Shown here: positions 40,101-47,892 of the stretch, piece after piece
Position numbering within the stretch: the stretch's first letter is position 1
Layout: each line of letters starts with the position of its first letter
Assembly: GCF_029227915.1 (NCBI RefSeq)
Contig: NC_079881.1
Span: forward strand, 25,459,501-25,523,500
Length of the DNA: 64,000 nucleotides
Direction: 5' to 3'
Source: Hydractinia symbiolongicarpus
Taxonomy: Eukaryota; Cnidaria; Hydrozoa; Anthoathecata; Hydractiniidae
Program-made: the position numbers and the translations under genes
Notes under the pieces: generated by a model
What the model saw: the letters and a program-made list of their open reading frames with translations, nothing else
Database searches by the model: none
Told to the model about the DNA's origin: nothing

Positions 40101-43023
40101 TTGAAAACTACAAGTCTCATGCGTTTTAGTGGTGAAGAAATAATTTAAAGAATCGTTCGGGAAATGAGTTTACTCCCTGGGTACTTTCTTTGTATACATT
40201 CGACTATACGGGTCAAGCCCGGGATTTACGGCAAATCGGGGGTTTTCGTTTGCCGGAGATTAAACTCCTTTTATTCAGCGTCTCATCAAAAATGAAATCA
40301 TTTTTGAAAACTACAAGTCTCATGCGTCTTAGTGGTGAAAAAATAATTTAAAAAATCGTTCGGGAAATGAGTTTACTCCCTGGGTACTTTCTTTGTATAC
40401 ATTCGACTATACGGGCCAAGCCCGGGATTTACGGGAAATCGCGGGTTTTCGTTTGCCGGCGATTAAACTCCTTTTATTCAGCGTCTCATCAAAAATGAAA
40501 TCACTTTTGAAAACTACAAGTCTCATGCGATTTAGTGGTGAAGAAATAATTTAAAAAATCGTTCGGGTAATGAGTGTACTCCCTTGGTATTTTCTTTGTA
40601 TACATTCGACTATACGGCCGATTCCGGGATATACGGGAAATCGCGGGTTTTCGTTTGCCGGCGATTAAACTCCTTTTATTCAGCGTCTCATCAAAAATGA
40701 AATCATTTTTGAAAACTACAAGTCTCATGCGTTTTAGTGGTGAAAAAATAATTTAAAGAATCGTTCGGGAAATGAGATTACTCCCTGTGTACTTTCTTTA
40801 TATACTTTTGACTATACGGGGCGAGTCCGGGATTTACGGGAAATCGCGGGTTTTCGTTTGCCGGCGATTAAACTCCTTTTATTCAGCGTCTCATAAAAAA
40901 TGAAATCATTTTCGAAAACTACAAGTCTCATGCGTCTTAGTGGTGAAAAAATAATTTAAAAAATCGTTCAAGAAATGAGTTTACTCCCTGGGTACTTTCT
41001 TTGTGTACTTTCGACTATACGGGCCGATTTCGGGATATACGGGAAATCGCGGGTTTTCGTTTGCCGGCGATTAAACTCCTTTTATTCAGCGTCTCATCAA
41101 AAATGAAATCATTTTTGAAAACTACAAGTCTCATGCGTTTTAGTGGTGCAAAAATAATTTAAAGAATCGTTCGGGAAATGAGTTTACTCCCTGGGTACTT
41201 TTTTTGTATACTTTTGACTATACGGGCCGAGTCCATGATTTACGGAAAATTGCGGGTTTTCGTTTGCCGGCGACTAAACACCTTTTATTCAGCGTCTCAT
41301 CAAAAATGAAATCGTTTTTGAAAACTACAAGTCTTATCCGTTTTAGTGGTAAAAAATTAATTTAAAAAATCGTTCGGGAAATGAGTTTACTCCCAGTTTA
41401 CTTTCTTTGTATACATTTGACTATACGGGTGAAGCACGGGATTTAAGGCAAATTGCGTGTTTTCGTTTGCCGGCGATTAAACTCCTTTTATTCAGCGTCT
41501 CATCAAAAACGAAATCATTTTTGAAAACTATAAGTCTCATGCGTTTTAGTGGTGAAAAAATAATTTAAAAAATCCTTCGGAAAATGAGTTTACTCCCAGT
41601 TTACTTTCTTTGTATACATTCAACTATACGGATCAAGCCCGGGATTTACGGCAAATCGCGGGTTTTGGTTTGCCGGCGATTAAACTCCTTGTATTCAGCG
41701 TCTCATCAAAAATGAAATCATTTTTGAAAACTACAAGTCTCATGCGTTTTAGTGGTGAAGAAGTAATTTAAAAAATCGTTCGGGTAATGAGTTTACTCCC
41801 TGGGTATTTTCTTTGTATACATTCGACTATACGGCCAAGCCAGGGATTTACGGGAAATCGCGGGTTTTCGTTTGCCGGCGATTAAACACCTTTTACTCAG
41901 CGTCTCATCAAAAATGAAATCATTTTTGAAAACTACAAGTCTCATGCGTTTTAGTGGTGAAGAAATAATTTAAAGAATCGTCGGGAAATGAGTTTACTCC
42001 CTGGGTATTTTCTTTGTATACTTTTGACTATACGGGCCGCGTCCGGGATTTACGGGAAATCGCGCGTTTTTGTTTGCCGGCGATTAAACTCCTTTTATTC
42101 AGCGTCTCATAAAAAATGAAATCATTTTTGAAAACTACAAGTCTCATGCGTCTTAGTGGTGAAAAAATAATTTAAAAAATCGTTCGGGAAATGAGTTTAC
42201 TCCCTGGGTACTTTCTTTGTATACATTCGACTATACGGGCCAAGCCCGGGATTTACGGGAAATCGCGGGTTTTCGTTTGCCGGCGATTAAACTTCTTTTA
42301 TTCAGCGTCTCATCAAAAATGAAATCATTTTTGAAAAGTACAAGTCTCATGCATTTTAGTGGTGAAAATACAATTTAAATAATCGTTCGGGAAATGAGTT
42401 TACTCCATGCGTACGTTCTTTGTATACTTTTGACTATACGGGCCGGGTCCAGGATTTACAGGAAATCGCGGGTTTTCGTTTGCCGGAGATTAAACTCCTT
42501 TTATTCAGCGTCTCATCAAAAATGAAATCATTTTTGAAAACTACAAGTCTCATGCGTTTTAGTGGCGAAAAAATAATTTAAAGAATCGTTCGGGAAATGA
42601 GTTTACTCCCTGGGTACTTTCTTTGTATACTTTTGATTATACGGGCCGAGTCCGGGATTTACGGGAAATTGCGGGTTTTCGTTTGCCGGCGATTAAACTC
42701 CTTTTATTCAGCGTCTCATCAAAAATGAAATCGTTTTTGAAAACTACAAGTCTTATGCGTTTTAGTGGTAAAAAATTAATTTAAAAAATCGTTCGGGAAA
42801 TGAGTTTACTCCCAGTTTACTTTCTTTGTATACATTTGACTATACGGCCAAGCCCGGGATTTACGGGAAATCGCGGGTTTTCGTTTGCCGGAGATTAAAC
42901 TCCTTTTATTCAGCGTCTCATCAAAAATGAAATCATTTTCGAAAACTACAAGTCTCATGCGTTTTAGTGGTGAAGAAATAATTTAAAAAATCGTTCGGAA
43001 AATGAGTTTACTCCCTGGGTATT
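40100..43023. repeat. Satellite, diverged monomers bordering the LTR insertion
   Basis: Fourteen or so monomers with more private substitutions than those to the left, such as ACTCCATGCGTACG near 42,403, GTCCATGATTTACGG near 41,230 and CTTGTATTCAGCG near 41,688. Several share variants with the right-hand array (AAGCACGGGATTTAAGGCAAATTGCG; TTCAAGAAATGAG with GGCCGATT). No regular higher-order spacing is obvious and no gene is present. Confidence 0.7.
43019..43023. repeat. Target-site duplication GTATT, left of solo LTR
   Basis: GTATT at the end of the left satellite fragment (CTCCCTGGGTATT). It is repeated immediately right of the insert. Five base pairs is typical of LTR retrotransposon integration. 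Confidence 0.7.
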
Positions 43024-43589
43024 TGTTCCTGCCGTATTGAAGTTTATATTTTTTATGTAATTTGTGTTGTCCTTGTGTTGTCCCGTTTGTGCTCTGCTGT
43101 AGAGTTCGCTCTGCGGTGGAGTACGAGATGCATTATATTCGTTAGTTTTGTGTTGTGATGTCCCGTGTTAATTATGTAAAAGAATGATTGTAATTTTGGT
43201 ACTATTTTTAGTTAAATTTTCCCCTTGAGTCTGTTTTGTTTTGCACATCTTGCACATCCTTTTTCTGTGCTAGCAGTCTTCAGCATGTAGCGACAAGGTC
43301 GGACATAAACTTCAGGAATACATTCGCTGTTGAGTGAATTAGTAATTTATATTCGCATATCACAGGAGTTGTCCTGTATCTCAGTTACATTATCAGTTGT
43401 TTTCTCTCACTTGTAGTTGGCTTGGCTTACGCCACTATATTTCTAGTAAGTGTTTATTTCTTATTATATTTTATGTCATCTTACATGTGTAATTTGTTGC
43501 TTAAACTTCGCCTTGTATTCTGTTTGTTTAGCGAGTAAGATTATTAACTACTTCGTTGGAATCGTGTCTATAATTTCCAAGCACCTACA
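43024..43589. mobile_element. Probable solo LTR of an LTR retrotransposon (566 bp)
   Basis: Unique DNA that breaks one satellite monomer cleanly. It starts TGTTCCTGCC and ends GCACCTACA, the TG...CA ends expected of an LTR. It is flanked by the 5-bp direct repeat GTATT (43,019-43,023 and 43,590-43,594), which occurs once at this place in an uninterrupted monomer. There is no inverted repeat at the ends, no poly-A tail and no long reading frame, which argues against a DNA transposon, a LINE or a full retroelement. Length and ends fit a Gypsy or BEL/Pao LTR left after LTR-LTR recombination. Orientation cannot be fixed: the reverse complement also begins TG and ends CA. Family assignment would need a search. 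Confidence 0.7.
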
Positions 43590-43594
43590 GTATT
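43590..43594. repeat. Target-site duplication GTATT, right of solo LTR
   Basis: GTATT begins the right-hand satellite fragment (GTATTTTCTTCGTATAC), so the monomer continues in register after removal of the insert plus one copy of the duplication. Confidence 0.7.
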
Positions 43595-45129
43595 TTCTTC
43601 GTATACATTTGACTATACGGTCAAGCCCGGGATTTACGGGAAATCCCGGGTTTTCGTTTGCCGGCGATTAAACTCCTTTTATTCAGCGTCTCATCAAAAA
43701 CGACATCATTTTTGAAAACTACAAGTCTCATGCGTTTTAGTGGTAAAAAAATAATTTAAAAATCGTTCGGGAAATGAGTTTACTCCCAGTTTACTTTCTT
43801 TGTATACATTTGACTATACGAGTCAAGCCCGGGATTTACGGCAAATCGCGGTTTTCGTTTGCCGGCGATTAAACTCCTTTTATTCAGCGTCTCATCAAAA
43901 ATGAAATCATTTTCGAAAACTACAAGTCTCATGCGTTTTAGTGGTGAAAAAATAATTTAAAGAATCGTTCGGAAAATGAGTTTACTCCCTGGGTACTTTC
44001 TTTGTATACTTTTGATTATACGGGCCGAGTCCGGGATTTACGGGAAATTGCGGGTTTTCGTTTGCCGGCGATTAAACTCCTTTTATTCAGCGTCTCATGA
44101 AAAATAAAATCGTTTTTGAAAACTACAAGTCATATGCGTTTTAGTGGTAAAAAATTAATTTAAAAAATCGTTTGGGAAATGAGTATACTCCCAGTTTACT
44201 TTCTTTGTATACATTTGACTATACGGGTCAAGCCCGGGATTTACGGGAAATCCCGGGTTTTCGTTTGCCGGCGATTAAACTCCTTTTATTCAGCGTCTCA
44301 TCAAAAACGAAATCATTTTTGAAAACTACAAGTCTCATGCGTTTTAGTGGTGAAGAAATAATTTATAAAATCGTTCGGGAAATGAGTGTTCTCCCTGGGT
44401 ATTTTCTTTGTATACATTCGACTATACGGCCAAGCCCGGGATTTACGGGAAATCGCGGGTTTTCGTTTGCCGGCGATTAAACTCCTTTTATTCAGCGTCT
44501 CATCAAAAACGAAATGATTTTTGAAAACTACAAGTCTCATGCGTTTTAGTGGTGAAAAATAATTTAAAGGATCGTTCGGGAAATGAGTTTACTCCCTGGG
44601 TACTTTCTTTGTATACTTTTGGCTATACGGGCCGAGTCCGGGATTTACGGAAATCGCTGGTTTTCGTTTGCCGGTGATTAAACTCCTTTTATTCAGCGTC
44701 TCATAAAAAATAAAATCATTTTTGAAAACTACAAGTCTCATGCGTCTTATTGGTGAAAAAATAATTTAAAAAATCGTTCAAGAAATGCGTTTACTCCCTG
44801 GGTACTTTCTTTGTATACATTCAACTATACGGGCCGATTCCGGGATATACAGAAAATCGCGGGTTTTCGTTTGCCGGCGATTAAACTCCGTTTATTCAGC
44901 GTTTCATCAAAAATGAAATCATTTTTGAAAACTACAAGTCTCATGCGTTTTAGTGGTGAGAAAATAATTTAAAGAATCGTTCGGGTGATGATTTTACTCC
45001 CTGGGTACTTTTTTTGTATACTTTTGACTATACGGGCCGAGTCCGGGATTTACGGGAAATTGCAGGTTTTCGTTTACCGGCGATTAAACTCCTTTTATTC
45101 AGCGTCTCATCAAAAATGAAATCGTTTTT

Positions 45130-45138
45130 GAAAACTAC
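45130..45138. repeat. Target-site duplication GAAAACTAC, left
   Basis: Nine bases of satellite immediately before the left TIR, repeated exactly after the right TIR. In uninterrupted monomers the sequence reads TTTTTGAAAACTACAAGTC once. Confidence 0.88.
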
Positions 45139-45216
45139 CAACCTCGTCCCCAGGGCTTGTTAGGCTTTTTATATTTGGACGGCCTGAACAAGGCCCTGGC
45201 CCTGGCTGGTCACGTG
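45139..45216 (+). repeat. Left terminal inverted repeat (78 bp)
   Basis: Runs from CAACCTCGTCCCC to the E-box CACGTG. It matches the reverse complement of 51,654-51,731 except at the second base (A here, G there). Inside the TIR, CCAGGGCTTGTTAGGC near the tip is roughly inverted as GCCTGAACAAGGCCCTGG nearer the centre, so each TIR can itself fold. CTTTTTATATTTGG at ~45,165-45,178 is TATA-like and faces the helicase gene. The reading frame that crosses this TIR is not a gene. Confidence 0.93.
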
Positions 45217-45373
45217 CCGACAAAATACCCACGTATGGTGGGTATTTTGAAAATAATTATTTTGCTCGCTCTTCCAACGCACACGGTAAAAATATACACA
45301 GGCAGTCGAGACCATCATCAAAAATACTTATTAAATGTTTTAATCTCGGCGAGTTACAATTTTAGTACGCCAA
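45217..45373 (+). promoter_or_regulatory. Left subterminal region / presumed helicase leader
   Basis: Noncoding stretch between the left TIR and the first helicase ATG. It contains a perfect hairpin at 45,222-45,248: arms AAAATACCCAC and GTGGGTATTTT around GTATG. I did not find an equivalent hairpin at the other end. It is probably a leader or a transposase-binding region; function is inferred only from position. Confidence 0.45.
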
Positions 45374-45903
45374 ATGCAGAAAATGGACAAAGTGGTGAAT
45401 TTATTTAGTCGTATTCAAACTTCACTTGAATGTAATAATGTGGCTGGCTTTTTCTTAAAACCTAAGCAAGTTGCCTGTTGGGAAAGCTTGCTTAATGGCC
45501 ACGACGTACTGGCTGTTCTTCCAACTGGATAAGGGAAGTCTTTGATATACCAACTGTTGCCTGATTTTCTACCAAGAAAATGTTCTCAAAACATTGTAAT
45601 CGTCGTGACTCCATTGACGTCAATTATTGAAGATCAAATAAAAACAATGGAAGCTCAATGTGTTCCAGCTGGCGTTTTAAATACAGAAAGAGAGGAAACT
45701 AGTGAAATTATCAGCTTATTTAGCAAAGATATCACTCACAAAATCCAAATAACAGAAAATGTGAAATTGGGGAAGATCAAGATATTGTTTTCTCATCCAG
45801 AGTCGATTTTGAGTGCAGAAGGCATGAGATTGCTAAAAAGTCCTATATTCCGCCAAAATGTAGCTGCCTTTGTAATCGATGAAGCACACTGTGTTGAGTT
45901 ATG

Positions 45904-46453
45904 GTAAGTTCTTACACATCATAATAAAAAAACGCAGCTCATAAATATACACAAGCTATAAATATTTTTCACTTTTCATAAACAGAATAAAACTGTGGAT
46001 ACAAATATGTATCAAAATAAAAAAACGCAGCTCATAAATATACAGCTACAAGCGATAAATATTTTTCACTTTTCATAAACAGAATATATAACTGTGGATA
46101 CAAATATGTTGTTACATATAAATAAAATTTATTTTAAAAATGTATGTGATATACCTTAAATGGAAGAAATTTTGACAGAAAGAAAATTTGGCGGATTTGA
46201 CAAAAAAATTATCTGCCAAATTCCATTTTAATTTTTATTCACACAATTATATTCCACCAATTTTTTTTTCCTCTAAAAATTTATTCCTTCAAGATATACA
46301 ATAGATATAATATATCTAAAAAGTAAAAAACTAGGTAAAAAATAAAGCTATAAAAAATCTATAAAAAAACAAGTTAAAAATAATGACGTGATAAATATAT
46401 ATATAAATATATATATAATATATAAGTTAACAAACACATTTTTCTCTTTATAG
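45904..46453 (+). other. Intron of the helicase gene (550 bp)
   Basis: Donor ATG|GTAAGT at 45,904 and acceptor TATAG|GGGC ending at 46,453. Joining the exons completes a Trp codon and gives ...EAHCVELW-GEDFRKSFG..., matching the usual RecQ continuation after the DEAH box (W-G-x-D-F-R). The intron is very A/T rich. The first part carries an imperfect tandem duplication. Confidence 0.88.
45921..46110. repeat. Imperfect ~93-bp tandem duplication inside the helicase intron
   Basis: AACGCAGCTCATAAATATAC occurs at 45,931 and 46,024. Both copies continue through TATTTTTCACTTTTCATAAA and ACTGTGGATACAAATATGT with small differences. No function is apparent. Confidence 0.85.
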
Positions 46454-47543
46454 GGGCGAAGATTTCCGTAAAAGCTTTGGCGATTTAGCTACACTTAAAG
46501 CATTGTTCCCAACAGCAGTTACGTTAGCCCTAACAGCAACAGCACCACTAGCAATGGTTGAAAAAATTACTGACAGTTTATCTATTTCCTCGTGCAAAAT
46601 TGTCCGGAGCAGTCCAAATCGTCCAAATATAAAACTAACTGTACGAAAAAGAATGCCAAATAACTATAGCAAAGCCAGTTATGATGAAATTCTTTTGCCA
46701 ATGACCAAAGGACTCAACAGACTTAGAGAAAAATTTCCAATGACTATTATATATATGAAGTTAAAGTACTGTGGATATGCATTTAAGTTGTTCAATTCGA
46801 AAATTAAAGATCCGTTTGTTGGTGAAAATTGTGTTCCGGCCAACAGATTATTTGCACAATTTCATGCACCCACTACGAAACTAATGAAATATGACATAAT
46901 TGAAGAAATTAGGAAAGAAAATTCAAACATTCGAGTAATTTTTGCCACAGCTGCACTTGGTATGGGTGTAAATATACCACATGTTACAAAAGTCATACAT
47001 ATCACACCACCAGCTACATTAGAATCGTATTTACAAGAGTTTGGTAGAGCTGGTAGAAATGGAAATTCCTCTTCTGCAATAATATATTACAATAACTCTG
47101 ATATAAGTGAAAATAATAAAATTATGTCAACTGCAATGAAAGAATATTGCACAACAACAAATTGTTTGAGAAAAACTATTCTCACATATTTTGGATTTTC
47201 TTGTCAAGCACAAGTTTCATGTTGTTCTAATTGTAATGGAGATGAGAATCATTGTGAAGACAAAGAATTAAACCACATTGAAAAAAAAACTTTCAGACCA
47301 CTGGATGGTGTTAATTTCGAAAAGTTACGAAAAGAACTATTTGAAGTAAAAATCCAATCTGAATTAGCGTTATTCCATGTCTTACCGCAACAAGAATATA
47401 ATTCAAAATGTATTGAAGACATCTTACAACAGTTACAATATATAAATACCTTGGACGATATGTTTGATAAATTTGGTATTTGCGATGAAACGTATTCAAA
47501 AAAAATATATGACCTTGTTGAATGTTATGCTCCTAGGTGTTAA

Positions 47544-47892
47544 AAATTTGTGAGGTTATTTTTTAAAACAAGGATATGAAAAAACTATTTTTATGCAATA
47601 TAAACACTGACTTTTCTGTATATTTTATTAAGGAGCAAATTTGACAATTTTTATGTCTCTGGTCCATCAAACTTAGAAAAGAACTCTGGTCCATCAAACT
47701 TAGAAAAGAACTCTGGTCCATCAAACTTAGAAAAGAACTCAAACAAAAAAAGCTTCCACTTGTGAAATTTCAGATGCATATCTTTTTTGTACGTTAACTC
47801 GAATTAATATTTTTTCTCACTTTTAAGGTATATAATATATATCATAACATAAAATTGTAAAAAATATTTAAAAAAAATAAATGCAACTAATT
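47544..47892. other. Intergenic region between convergent helicase and transposase 3' ends
   Basis: A/T-rich, no reading frame. AATAAA on the + strand at 47,876-47,881 could serve helicase polyadenylation, and AATAAA on the - strand (TTTATT at 47,625-47,630) could serve the transposase. If both are used the two 3' UTRs overlap by about 250 bp. The region also holds a 27-bp tandem repeat listed separately. Confidence 0.6.
47657..47740. repeat. Minisatellite, 3 x 27 bp
   Basis: Three identical units with starts at 47,657, 47,684 and 47,711 (CTCTGGTCCATCAAACTTAG followed by AAAAGAA), plus a 3-bp remainder. It lies between the two convergent genes. The unit length is a multiple of three, but it lies beyond both stop codons. 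Confidence 0.93.

Larger units (their letters stand above)
1..43023. repeat. Satellite array, left block (202-203 bp monomer, ~212 copies)
   Basis: Head-to-tail tandem repeat with no gene. Taking the landmark TAAAAAATCGTTC as monomer start, successive starts fall at 1, 203, 405, 607, 810, 1013 and 1215, so units are 202 or 203 bp. Landmarks in order: ATCGTTCGGGAAATGAG, TTTACTCCC, a GTATAC palindrome, GACTATACGG, CCCGGGATTTACGGGAAATC, TTTTCGTTTGCCGGCGATTA, AACTCCTTTTATTCAGCG, the dyad CAAAAATGAAATCATTTTTG, AAAACTACAAGTCTCATGCG, and an A/T-rich tail. Monomers differ at a limited set of recurrent positions, and these variants define higher-order blocks listed separately. The length is not a multiple of three, so no reading frame runs through the array. 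I see no promoter, RNA gene or unrelated DNA before the interruption at 43,024. Function is unknown; a centromeric or heterochromatic satellite is the usual role of such arrays, and that is inference. Confidence 0.98.
43590..45138. repeat. Satellite array, middle block between the two insertions
   Basis: About 7.6 monomers in the same orientation and register as the left block. Its variants (TTTAAAGGATCG, GCCGGTGATTAAAC, GTGAGAAAATAA, ATGATTTTACTCCC, GTTTACCGGCGATT) match those in the right array near 52.4-53.8 kb. The middle and right blocks were therefore one array before the DNA transposon inserted at 45,138/45,139. No gene. Confidence 0.95.
45374..47543 (+). pseudogene. RecQ-like superfamily II DNA helicase of the transposon, nonsense codon in Walker A
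   Basis: Two exons, 45,374-45,903 and 46,454-47,543, giving 540 codons including the stop. The first ATG after an in-frame stop (45,341) is at 45,374; another ATG at 45,383 is in frame. RecQ motifs appear in order: LKPKQ (motif 0-like), Walker A at codons ~49-56 reading PTG-stop-GKS, DEAH at 169-172, ALTATA (motif III) at 202-207, motif V FATAALGMGVNIP at 340-352, motif VI QEFGRAGRNG at 371-380, then clustered cysteines (409, 414, 427, 433, 434, 437) like the RecQ zinc-binding domain. Family role: ATP-driven 3'-5' unwinding; here presumably it assists transposition. The TAA at 45,530-45,532 replaces the variable residue of GxGKS, so as written the protein stops before its ATPase core. No frameshift is seen elsewhere, pointing to recent decay, a sequencing error or, less likely, recoding. 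Confidence 0.88.

Noticed and set aside
1-43023. CRISPR-like regular spacing of repeats.
   Set aside because: There are no short constant repeats separated by unique spacers; whole 202-bp units repeat, and the window is eukaryotic.
43024-43589. A MITE or LINE fragment as the 566-bp insert.
   Set aside because: The ends are not inverted repeats and there is no poly-A or simple-repeat tail; TG...CA with a 5-bp duplication fits an LTR better.
43450-43671. 73-residue reading frame across the right end of the solo LTR.
   Set aside because: It joins LTR and satellite sequence across an insertion boundary, so it cannot be an ancestral gene.
45130-45141. An 8-bp target duplication (AAAACTAC), as for hAT or P elements.
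   Set aside because: The preceding G matches on both sides and the TIRs align without a gap only with the 9-bp reading; neither protein resembles hAT or P transposases.
45157-45408. 83-residue reading frame starting in the left TIR.
   Set aside because: It is mainly TIR and leader sequence, has no family resemblance, and overlaps the helicase start in another frame.
45530-45532. A small intron hiding the in-frame TAA of the helicase.
   Set aside because: There is no GT...AG pair flanking the codon, and the residues on both sides (PTG and GKS) are contiguous parts of one motif.
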